This document shows, in pieces, positions 1 to 5,999 of a stretch of 9,454 nt of DNA. A program made the position numbers and the translations under genes. Source of the stretch: Streptomycetaceae bacterium. GTDB taxonomy: Bacteria > Actinomycetota > Actinomycetes > Nanopelagicales > Nanopelagicaceae. Under the pieces are notes generated by a model. The model was not told where the DNA came from. It worked only from the letters and a program-made list of their open reading frames with translations, and made no database searches. Position 1 is the stretch's first letter; each line of letters begins with the position of its first letter. The stretch is taken from the NCBI GenBank assembly GCA_027490415.1, contig JAIXYD010000197.1, positions 1 through 9,454 of the forward strand. The letters are read 5' to 3'.

Positions 1-246
1 CATGCGTATGACTTGTGCGAGTTTCATGCTCGCAAATTAACTGTTCCCAACGGATGGTCTGTCATCAAAGAAGAGATTTCACAATCTGGGTCTGGTCCAA
101 CAGATGATGACCTCATGGCTATTGCAGATGCAGTACGTGAAGCTGCAGCAACGCTCCCGCAAAATAGTGATGTTGAATCTGAGCAAGATCAGAGTGCGCA
201 TCATATTGGCGTACGTCGCGGACACCTTCGCGCGATTCCTAATTAG
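1..246 (+). CDS. DUF3499 family protein, C-terminal part (5' end outside the window)
   Basis: The reading frame is open from the first base and ends with TAG at 244-246. It encodes about 81 residues beginning H-A-Y-D-L-C-E-F-H-A-R-K-L, followed by P-x-GW. This matches my memory of the DUF3499 signature, in which a Y-x-L-C-x-x-H-A-x-x-L-x-x-P-x-GW block lies in the C-terminal half of a small Cys/His-containing protein of unknown function. The frame continues upstream of the TTG at 13, so that TTG is not the start. The tail (roughly residues 28-81) is polar and acidic, then ends in a basic R-R-G-H-L-R segment. No membrane segment is visible. manB follows after 12 bases on the same strand, so the two are probably co-transcribed. 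The same neighbourhood is common in Actinobacteria. The conserved Cys/His residues suggest metal binding, but the N-terminal half is not visible and the biochemical role is unknown. Confidence 0.75.
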   Translation, partial: HAYDLCEFHARKLTVPNGWSVIKEEISQSGSGPTDDDLMAIADAVREAAATLPQNSDVESEQDQSAHHIGVRRGHLRAIPN

Positions 247-258
247 GCAGACGTAGCA

Positions 259-1608
259 ATGTCAATATTTAAAGCTTATGACGTTCGAGGACTCGTTGAT
301 AGTGAGATCACCGCTGACTTTTGCTTTGCAACCGGAGTTGCATTCGCTCGCTTTCTTCAATTAGAGCGCGAGCCAGGCACAGTTGTCATCGGTGAAGATA
401 TGCGCCCATCGTCACCGATTTTTGCTGATGCGTTCTCTGCCGGAATTACCTCACAAGGGTTGGATGTTATTCGCATCGGGTTGGCATCGACAGACATGCT
501 TTATTTTGCTGCAGGAAAGTTGAATATGCCAGGAGCTATGTTCACAGCAAGTCACAACCCAGCCGAATATAACGGCATTAAAATGTGTCTTAGCGGTGCT
601 CGACCAATCGGAAAAGAATCAGGATTACTCACAATTGAAAAATTTGTGGAGCAGGGTTCACCGATCGAACTTCGAAGTGTGGGTGTAGAGCGTTCACAAA
701 ATATGCTTCAGGAATATGTAGAACATCTTCTGAGCCTCGTTGACTTGAGTTCTATGCGATCACTCAAAGTTGTCGTTGATGCCGGAAATGGAATGGCCGG
801 ATATACAGCTCCTGCAGTATTCAAAGGTCTCAATGTTGAGGTCGTAGAAATGTACTTCGAGTTAGATGGAACTTTTCCAAATCATGAGGCCAATCCGATT
901 GACCCAAAGAATTTGCAAGACTTATCGAAGGCCGTAAAAAAGCATAAAGCAGATATTGGCTTGGCATTTGATGGAGATGCAGACCGGTGCTTTTTGGTGG
1001 ACGAGAAAGGTGAGTTAGTAAACCCATCTGCATTAACTGCCCTCATTGCAGATCGTGCACTTGCCAGTGATCCTGGTTCAACAATTATTTATAATTTGAT
1101 TTCGTCACGTAGCGTCAGGGAAGTTGTCGAAGAAAACGGTGGCACCGCAATTCGCTCTCGAGTTGGTCACTCATACATCAAAAAAATGATGGCCGAAACA
1201 GGCGCGATTTTCGGAGGCGAGCATTCTGGTCACTTCTACTTTAGAGATTTTTGGCGTGCCGATTCTGGAATGTTGGCCGCCTTACATGCACTAGCTGCCC
1301 TTTCTGAATCTGATGGCACATTAAGCGAACTTTTACATTCATATAATCGTTACTCTTCGAGCGGTGAAATTAACTCAGTTGTTGATGACGCGCAGTCAGT
1401 CATGTCAGCGATCGAGTCACACTACTTAGCAATTGATGGAGTCTCTACAGATCACCTAGACGGCCTTACTGTCGAGAGTAGTGACTGGTGGTTCAACGTC
1501 CGTGCCTCAAACACTGAACCTCTACTCAGACTTAATGTCGAGGCCAACTCTGATGCACTGATGAAGAAAGTTTCTGCGCAGGTCTTGGCCCTCATAGGTG
1601 GCAAGTAG
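259..1608 (+). CDS. manB: Phosphomannomutase/phosphoglucomutase (alpha-D-phosphohexomutase family)
   Basis: This 449-residue cytoplasmic enzyme should interconvert hexose 6-phosphates and 1-phosphates (mannose and/or glucose), feeding GDP-mannose or related precursors for envelope polysaccharides and glycolipids. All four signature sites are visible. The phosphoserine loop T-A-S-H-N-P is at residues 96-101, with catalytic Ser98. The Mg-binding loop D-G-D-A-D-R is at 238-243. The sugar-specificity loop G-E-H-S-G-H is at 320-325. The C-terminal phosphate-binding loop R-A-S-N-T-E-P is at 415-421. The E-Y-N-G following the Ser loop and the S-N-T-E-P loop favour ManB/AlgC-type PMM/PGM over GlmM (usually S-G-T-E-P). 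The length is normal for the family. ATG 259 is 12 bases after the upstream stop, with no strong Shine-Dalgarno, so coupling to the upstream gene is likely. In mycobacteria manA and a SIS-domain isomerase lie nearby; here the next gene is ahcY. Preference for mannose over glucose substrate cannot be decided from sequence. Confidence 0.93.
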   Translation: MSIFKAYDVRGLVDSEITADFCFATGVAFARFLQLEREPGTVVIGEDMRPSSPIFADAFSAGITSQGLDVIRIGLASTDMLYFAAGKLNMPGAMFTASHNPAEYNGIKMCLSGARPIGKESGLLTIEKFVEQGSPIELRSVGVERSQNMLQEYVEHLLSLVDLSSMRSLKVVVDAGNGMAGYTAPAVFKGLNVEVVEMYFELDGTFPNHEANPIDPKNLQDLSKAVKKHKADIGLAFDGDADRCFLVDEKGELVNPSALTALIADRALASDPGSTIIYNLISSRSVREVVEENGGTAIRSRVGHSYIKKMMAETGAIFGGEHSGHFYFRDFWRADSGMLAALHALAALSESDGTLSELLHSYNRYSSSGEINSVVDDAQSVMSAIESHYLAIDGVSTDHLDGLTVESSDWWFNVRASNTEPLLRLNVEANSDALMKKVSAQVLALIGGK

Positions 1609-1706
1609 TCTCTTTACCCAGTAATCTTGGCCTACAGCAACCTAGCAAGTAGAGCCCTACGCCTTAGGTAAGCAATTAATCACCTACCGTGTAGAGGAGA
1701 AGAGTT
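1609..1706 (+). promoter_or_regulatory. ahcY leader: spacer with small complementary motifs and a good ribosome binding site
   Basis: This 98-base spacer is the longest gap in the plus-strand run, so a promoter for ahcY-mtrAB could lie here, but I see no convincing -35/-10 pair. CCTAC occurs three times (1631, 1656, 1683) and GTAGAG twice (1649, 1691), so several short hairpins are possible. The last one, CTAC 1684-1687 with GTAG 1691-1694, sits against the Shine-Dalgarno GAGGAGA (1694-1700). A competing 5-bp pairing joins TAGGT 1665-1669 to ACCTA 1682-1686. The Shine-Dalgarno itself, 6 bases before ATG 1707, is the strongest of the run and fits an abundant enzyme. It does not resemble the known SAH riboswitch consensus. 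A regulatory structure is speculative; the ribosome site is solid. Confidence 0.35.
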
Positions 1707-2987
1707 ATGACAACAACACAAACAACACCCAAGCATGACATCGCAGATGCATCCCTTGCAGCAGAAGGCCGCAAGCGCATTGAATGGGCTGAGCGCAACA
1801 TGCCAGTTCTCGCTCAAATTAGAGAGCGTTTCGAAAAATCACAACCATTTGCAGGAGTTCGAATTTCTGCATGTATGCACGTCACCACTGAGACAGCGAA
1901 CTTGATGCGCGTTCTCAAGGCCGGCGGAGCTGAGATTGCACTTTGTGCTTCAAATCCATTGTCAACTCAAGATGACACAGCTGCAGCCCTTGTTCACGAA
2001 TATGGAATTTCTGTATTTGCTCGCAACGCTGTTGATCGTGATGGCTACTACTCGCACATTAATGCCGCACTCGATATCGAACCACACCAGGTATTTGATG
2101 ATGGTTGCGATCTTGTAAACACACTTCACACTACTCGTCGCGAACTTCTTCCAACCATTACAGGAGGTTGCGAAGAGACCACAACAGGTGTTATCCGCCT
2201 TAACCAGATGGCTAAAGATGGTGCTCTTACATTCCCAATGATCGCTGTCAACGACACCGATACAAAGCACATGTTCGACAATCGATATGGCACCGGACAA
2301 TCAACTCTTGATGCCGTTTTCCGCGCAACCAACTTCTTACTCGCTGGACGCATCGTCGTAGTCGCAGGCTTTGGCTATTGCGGTAAAGGTGTTGCAGAGC
2401 GTGCAAAAGGTATGGGCGCTGATGTCATCGTCACTGAAATTGATCCGACTAAGGCACTCGATGCCATGATGCAGGGCTTCCGCGTTATGCCAATGCTCGA
2501 TGCAGCAAAGGTTGGCGATGTCTTTATTACAGTTACAGGTAACCGCGATGTACTTCGCGATGAGCACTTCGCTGTAATGAAGGATGGAGCAATCATGGCT
2601 AACTCCGGGCACTTTGATATCGAAATCGATGTGGCTTGGCTTGAGCAGAATTCAAAGAAGAAGAACTCAAAGATGCGTCACCAGACCGATGAATATGTAC
2701 TCGCAGACGGTCGCCGCCTCCTCCTTCTTGCTGAAGGACGCTTGGTTAATCTTGGTGCAGCAGAGGGCCACCCAGCATCAGTAATGGATATGTCATTTTC
2801 TGATCAGGCGCTAACAGCTGAGTACCTCGTTAAGGAAGCGAAGAACCTTCCTGCTGGCGTTCACATGGTTCCTGAATACATTGATAAAGAAGTTGCTTCA
2901 CTCAAGTTGATTTCGATGGGTGGACGTATCGATGTGTTAACACCTGCTCAAGATATGTACCTCAACTCTTGGGAGCACGGTAGCTAA
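1707..2987 (+). CDS. ahcY: S-adenosyl-L-homocysteine hydrolase (adenosylhomocysteinase), short archaeal/Thermotoga-like form
   Basis: This 426-residue cytoplasmic enzyme reversibly hydrolyses S-adenosylhomocysteine to adenosine and homocysteine using bound NAD, relieving inhibition of methyltransferases. Matching to human SAHH from memory, the adenine-binding segment H-V-T-T-E-T lies at 58-63 (T60 and E62 equivalent to T57 and E59). The catalytic residues are D132, E157, K187, D191 and N192, and the NAD loop G-F-G-Y-C-G-K-G is at 221-228. Three traits set it apart from the usual actinobacterial enzyme. It has N-P-L-S-T-Q-D-D at 83-90 where the human enzyme has N-I-F-S-T-Q-D-H. It has Thr196 in place of the active-site Cys195. 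It ends at W-E-H-G-S without the C-terminal extension whose Lys and Tyr reach the partner subunit's NAD. It also lacks the roughly 40-residue insert of the mycobacterial enzyme. All of these are typical of archaeal and Thermotoga forms. The start is fixed by GAGGAGA 6 bases upstream, and the stop overlaps the mtrA start (TAATG). S-inosylhomocysteine as substrate is conceivable but unsupported. Confidence 0.95.
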   Translation: MTTTQTTPKHDIADASLAAEGRKRIEWAERNMPVLAQIRERFEKSQPFAGVRISACMHVTTETANLMRVLKAGGAEIALCASNPLSTQDDTAAALVHEYGISVFARNAVDRDGYYSHINAALDIEPHQVFDDGCDLVNTLHTTRRELLPTITGGCEETTTGVIRLNQMAKDGALTFPMIAVNDTDTKHMFDNRYGTGQSTLDAVFRATNFLLAGRIVVVAGFGYCGKGVAERAKGMGADVIVTEIDPTKALDAMMQGFRVMPMLDAAKVGDVFITVTGNRDVLRDEHFAVMKDGAIMANSGHFDIEIDVAWLEQNSKKKNSKMRHQTDEYVLADGRRLLLLAEGRLVNLGAAEGHPASVMDMSFSDQALTAEYLVKEAKNLPAGVHMVPEYIDKEVASLKLISMGGRIDVLTPAQDMYLNSWEHGS

Positions 2988-2989
2988 TG
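2971..2989 (+). promoter_or_regulatory. mtrA translation start inside the end of ahcY (GGGAG plus TAATG)
   Basis: A GGGAG at 2971-2975 lies in the last codons of ahcY, 11 bases before the mtrA ATG at 2987. The ahcY stop TAA (2985-2987) shares its last A with that ATG. This arrangement decides the mtrA start and suggests that ribosomes finishing ahcY re-initiate on mtrA. Confidence 0.6.
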
Positions 2990-3673
2990 ACCTTAGTCAT
3001 GGTCGTCGATGACGACCAGGATCTTGCGGAGATGCTCGGCATCGTATTAACAGGTGCCGGCATCGACGTGGATCTAGTCAGTCGTGGAGACGAGGTCATG
3101 GATGTTTTTCGAAACAATCCTCCAGATCTCGTTCTCCTCGATGTGATGTTGCCAGGTCTTGATGGAGTTGAAGTTTGTAAATTGATCCGCGCCGAATCTA
3201 TGGTGCCGATAGTGATGTTAAGCGCAAAGGGTGATACCCAAGATATTGTTGCGGGCCTTGAAGCCGGTGCAGATGATTACATGGTCAAGCCCTTCAAGCA
3301 TCCCTCTGAATTAATTGCACGTATTCGTACACGCCTTCGCCGTACAAACGCTGATGTCAAGGGATCTCTCACCATTGGAGATCTTGCAATTGACGTAACT
3401 GCTCATGAAGTACGTCGTGGAAACAAAGTTATTGCACTTACTCGCCTTGAATTTGATCTTCTCGTTGCGCTGGCAAAAGAACCGGGCCGTGTCTTCACGC
3501 GTGACTCCCTGTTAAGCGAAGTGTGGGGATACCGTCATTCAACAGATACTCGTTTGGTAAATGTTCATGTGCAGCGCTTACGTTCTAAAGTCGAACACGA
3601 TCCAGAGCACCCAACAATCGTCATGACTGTACGTGGAGTGGGCTATAAAGCTGGAGTTGTAGGCGCATCGTAA
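2987..3673 (+). CDS. mtrA: DNA-binding response regulator MtrA (OmpR/PhoB family)
   Basis: This 228-residue cytoplasmic transcription factor is the output half of the MtrAB two-component system, which in Actinobacteria controls cell-wall turnover, division and osmotic response. The receiver domain covers about 1-118, with acidic pocket D8/D9, phosphoacceptor D52 in L-L-D-V-M-L-P, Ser79, Tyr98 and K101 in V-K-P-F. The winged-helix domain covers about 127-224. It contains L-T-R-L-E-F-D-L-L, the V-W-G-Y motif, the recognition helix region D-T-R-L-V-N-V-H-V-Q-R-L-R, and the terminal V-R-G-V-G-Y-K. The recognition region is essentially that of mycobacterial MtrA, which supports MtrA over other OmpR-type regulators; the adjacent mtrB agrees. 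It overlaps ahcY upstream and mtrB downstream by a single base each (TAATG), so all three are likely translated as a coupled set. The thymidylate kinase gene that precedes mtrA in mycobacteria is not here. Confidence 0.95.
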   Translation: MTLVMVVDDDQDLAEMLGIVLTGAGIDVDLVSRGDEVMDVFRNNPPDLVLLDVMLPGLDGVEVCKLIRAESMVPIVMLSAKGDTQDIVAGLEAGADDYMVKPFKHPSELIARIRTRLRRTNADVKGSLTIGDLAIDVTAHEVRRGNKVIALTRLEFDLLVALAKEPGRVFTRDSLLSEVWGYRHSTDTRLVNVHVQRLRSKVEHDPEHPTIVMTVRGVGYKAGVVGAS

Positions 3674-5259
3674 TGAGGCCACAACGTTCGCCTCTCGCAC
3701 AATCCCTTGCAGCAAAAGTCATTCTCTCGACGGTACTTCTTTCTCTCGGAGTCGTTTGGCTCACTGGTTCTGCGCTGTACTCACAGCTTTCAGATGGAAT
3801 CAAGAAAGTAAATCTGGAGTCTTCTCTTGCTGATGCGCGTTCAGTTTTTTACAACGCTCGCTACCAATTTCTGCTAGTTGAGGGTGCTACACAACCCCAG
3901 ATTCAAGTTCAAGTTACTGATGTAATTACTTCATCAACAACTCTCGGAAACACAGATGGTGCGCGAGAAATAATTCTCCTAAAGATTTTTGATAAAGGTG
4001 ACACTGCCAAAAATGGTCAGCAGCCAAACTATAGTTTTGCATCGAATGGACTTTTAGCGACCGCAGTACCTGCGGATTTACGGGAACAGATCTCTAAGAA
4101 TGCTGACCTCTCGCATCAATTTGCGCCTCTCACCTACAAAACAGGAAAGACGATTGATGCACTGTATGTAGGACAACGTGTCTCAATCCCTGATTCAGGT
4201 CGCTATGAAATGTATCTTGTCTTCACACTGGCAAATCAAGGAGCGACGCTTGACCTTGTTCAAAACTCTCTCCTTCTGACGGCTCTCGTACTTCTTTTGC
4301 TTATTGGACTCATCACCTGGCTCGTTGTGCGACAGGTCGTAAAGCCTGTTCGAGATGCGGCTAGGGTTGCCAGCCTCTTTACGCAAGGTGATTTCACTCA
4401 GCGATTACAAGTGGAAAGCAACGATGAGATTGCGACCCTTGGTAATGCATTCAACGAGATGGCGGCATCGATCCAGGCCCAAATCGGTAGATTAGAAAAT
4501 CTTTCGCAAGTCCAACAACGTTTTGTTTCAGATGTGTCTCATGAGCTTAGAACTCCTCTGACCACACTGCGCATGGCCTCTGATGTCATCCACGCACAAC
4601 GAGAGAATTTCGATCCAGTGATTGCTCGTAGCGCTGAGCTCTTGCTGGCCCAGATTGACCGATTCGAAAAGCTGCTTCAGGACCTGTTAGAGGTAAGTCG
4701 CTTCGATGCAGAGGTAGCAGTTCTTGAACCTACTGATTTTGAATTTGTTGGACTGGTGCGCCGTTGTGTCTCAGATCTCGGTGTCATTCTCGACTCGCCA
4801 GATTCTCAGATCTCAGTCGTAGCACCAAAGAATCCAGTGCATATTCGTGCCGACTTTAGGCGAGTCGAACGAATTATGCGTAATTTAATCTCGAATGCTC
4901 TCGATCACGCCGATGGAAAACCTATTGAGATTGAATGCGTTGAGACTCTGACAGAAGTTGCGGTAAGTGTTCGCGATCACGGAGTCGGCATGGAGGAGTC
5001 ATCACTGATTCGTGTCTTCGATAGATTCTGGAGAGCAGATCCATCACGAGCGCGCACTCGTGGTGGAACCGGCCTTGGGCTCTCCATTGCTCTAGAAGAT
5101 GCCAGACTCCATAACGGAGAACTCGATGCGTGGGGCGCTCCGGGGGATGGTGCAAATTTCGTTCTCACCTTGCCACGAATTGCAGGTAATCAAATTTCCG
5201 GCAGACCACTTCCTGTTAATCCACACAAGAGAAATGAATTGAAGGTCGAAACAATCTAG
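3673..5259 (+). CDS. mtrB: Sensor histidine kinase MtrB
   Basis: This 528-residue membrane kinase phosphorylates MtrA. Visible order: a short cytoplasmic basic N-terminus; membrane segment about 15-37; an extracytoplasmic sensor region about 38-198; a second membrane segment about 199-220; HAMP about 220-272; the dimerisation/phosphoacceptor helix with S-H-E-L-R-T-P-L and His290; then the HATPase domain. ATP-site boxes are N-L-I-S-N (N404, N408), D-H-G-V-G-M (435-440), F-D-R-F-W-R (449-454) and G-G-T-G-L-G-L (464-470), all intact. The tail after about 503 is short and Pro-rich. It is somewhat shorter than mycobacterial MtrB (about 567 residues by memory), mostly in the termini and sensor region. 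The start shares one base with the mtrA stop, with no well-placed Shine-Dalgarno (nearest GGAG at 3653-3656), so translation is probably coupled. The lipoprotein gene lpqB, which normally follows and whose product works with MtrB, is absent; a comF-like gene follows after 18 bases. Confidence 0.95.
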   Translation: MRPQRSPLAQSLAAKVILSTVLLSLGVVWLTGSALYSQLSDGIKKVNLESSLADARSVFYNARYQFLLVEGATQPQIQVQVTDVITSSTTLGNTDGAREIILLKIFDKGDTAKNGQQPNYSFASNGLLATAVPADLREQISKNADLSHQFAPLTYKTGKTIDALYVGQRVSIPDSGRYEMYLVFTLANQGATLDLVQNSLLLTALVLLLLIGLITWLVVRQVVKPVRDAARVASLFTQGDFTQRLQVESNDEIATLGNAFNEMAASIQAQIGRLENLSQVQQRFVSDVSHELRTPLTTLRMASDVIHAQRENFDPVIARSAELLLAQIDRFEKLLQDLLEVSRFDAEVAVLEPTDFEFVGLVRRCVSDLGVILDSPDSQISVVAPKNPVHIRADFRRVERIMRNLISNALDHADGKPIEIECVETLTEVAVSVRDHGVGMEESSLIRVFDRFWRADPSRARTRGGTGLGLSIALEDARLHNGELDAWGAPGDGANFVLTLPRIAGNQISGRPLPVNPHKRNELKVETI

Positions 5260-5277
5260 TCAGTAAAGATCATCTCT

Positions 5278-5937
5278 GTGATCTCTCTGCAAGCATTATC
5301 AGAATTGATTTTTCCCTCTCGATGTCTTGGATGTCGCCATCTCGGCATCCGAATCTGTTCAACTTGTCGAGCGTCGTGGCACCCACATATCTACCGAAGC
5401 AGTGTTGTGACAGTTGGTTTTTCCTTCCCGGTTTATTCGGCAGTTGCATACTCACCTGTTGCACAGAAAGTTTTGCTTGGAGCGAAAGAGAGTGCACTTA
5501 CAGATGCTGATCAGCTGATACACCAAGCTCTTTCACATAGCTTGGCTTATTTCTTCAGTGAAGTAGGCATTGCCGATCTTGTTCCTATCCCTTCGAGAAA
5601 GATGAATACTCGCAAGCGCGGTCGAGATTTCATACTGGAACAAACGTATGCAATTTCGCGTAGCCCTTTAGTCAAAGTTCATTCCGTTTTGAGCCATTCG
5701 CGCAAGGTGAGAGATCAATCAACCCTGGATGCGCACTCAAGAGAGATAAATCTGCGTCAATCTATGAATTGTGCGAACCGAGGGGATCGGTCAAATATTC
5801 CCATCATCATTATCGATGATTTAGTTACATCGGGGGCAACCCTGCGCGAGGCGGGCAGAGCCCTTCATGGAGCGGGATATACGGTGATTGGCGCAGTTAC
5901 TGCTTGCGTTGCTAAACCCCTACGATATAGCCAGTGA
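5278..5937 (+). CDS. ComF family protein (zinc finger plus phosphoribosyltransferase-like domain)
   Basis: This protein of 219 residues has an N-terminal zinc-finger pattern Cys16-x2-Cys19 and Cys27-x2-Cys30, then a type I phosphoribosyltransferase-like fold. The PRPP loop I-I-I-D-D-L-V-T-S-G-A-T is at about 177-188. The L-V-P-I-P-S block (101-106) and R-K-R-G-R-D (112-117) match the ComF family, where many Firmicutes have R-G-F-N-Q instead. ComF proteins are needed for DNA uptake in Bacillus and Haemophilus, probably in handling single-stranded DNA in the cytoplasm; in Actinobacteria the role is untested as far as I know. The first possible start in frame is GTG 5278, since an in-frame TAG (5257-5259, the mtrB stop) closes the frame upstream; it has only a weak A-rich site in front. 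It sits between mtrB and secA, as in mycobacteria, but without lpqB before it and hpf after it. No other competence gene is in the window. Confidence 0.9.
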   Translation: MISLQALSELIFPSRCLGCRHLGIRICSTCRASWHPHIYRSSVVTVGFSFPVYSAVAYSPVAQKVLLGAKESALTDADQLIHQALSHSLAYFFSEVGIADLVPIPSRKMNTRKRGRDFILEQTYAISRSPLVKVHSVLSHSRKVRDQSTLDAHSREINLRQSMNCANRGDRSNIPIIIIDDLVTSGATLREAGRALHGAGYTVIGAVTACVAKPLRYSQ

Positions 5938-5986
5938 CCAGTGGGGGTATGCCGCCGGTCAGGTTGTCTCATAGATGGAAGTCTCT

Positions 5987-5999
5987 GAAAGGTTTGTAG
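5987..5999 (+). promoter_or_regulatory. secA ribosome binding site in the comF-secA spacer
   Basis: GAAAGG (5987-5992) is 7 bases upstream of ATG 6000 and fixes the secA start. The whole spacer is 62 bases (5938-5999). It is too short for an hpf gene, and I see no clear promoter in it. A possible TTGCGT (5904-5909) / TATAGC (5926-5931) pair with 16-base spacing lies within the end of the comF-like gene, but it matches consensus only weakly. Confidence 0.6.

Noticed and set aside
259..1608. Phosphoglucosamine mutase GlmM as the identity of the first full gene
   Set aside because: The final loop reads R-A-S-N-T-E-P and the Ser loop is followed by E-Y-N-G, which fits the PMM/PGM branch better than GlmM.
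1609..1706. Known SAH riboswitch (ahcY motif) in the ahcY leader
   Set aside because: The GC-rich conserved core of that class is not present; the spacer is AT-rich with only short CCTAC/GTAG motifs.
1936..2612. Several open frames on both strands inside ahcY (60-112 codons)
   Set aside because: They overlap a fully conserved enzyme frame, show no ribosome sites or recognisable motifs, and follow from its codon composition.
5935..5961. Inverted repeat TGACC...GGTCA at the end of the comF-like gene, considered as a terminator
   Set aside because: The stem is only 5 bp with a 17-base loop, overlaps the stop codon and has no T-run after it; secA follows closely on the same strand.
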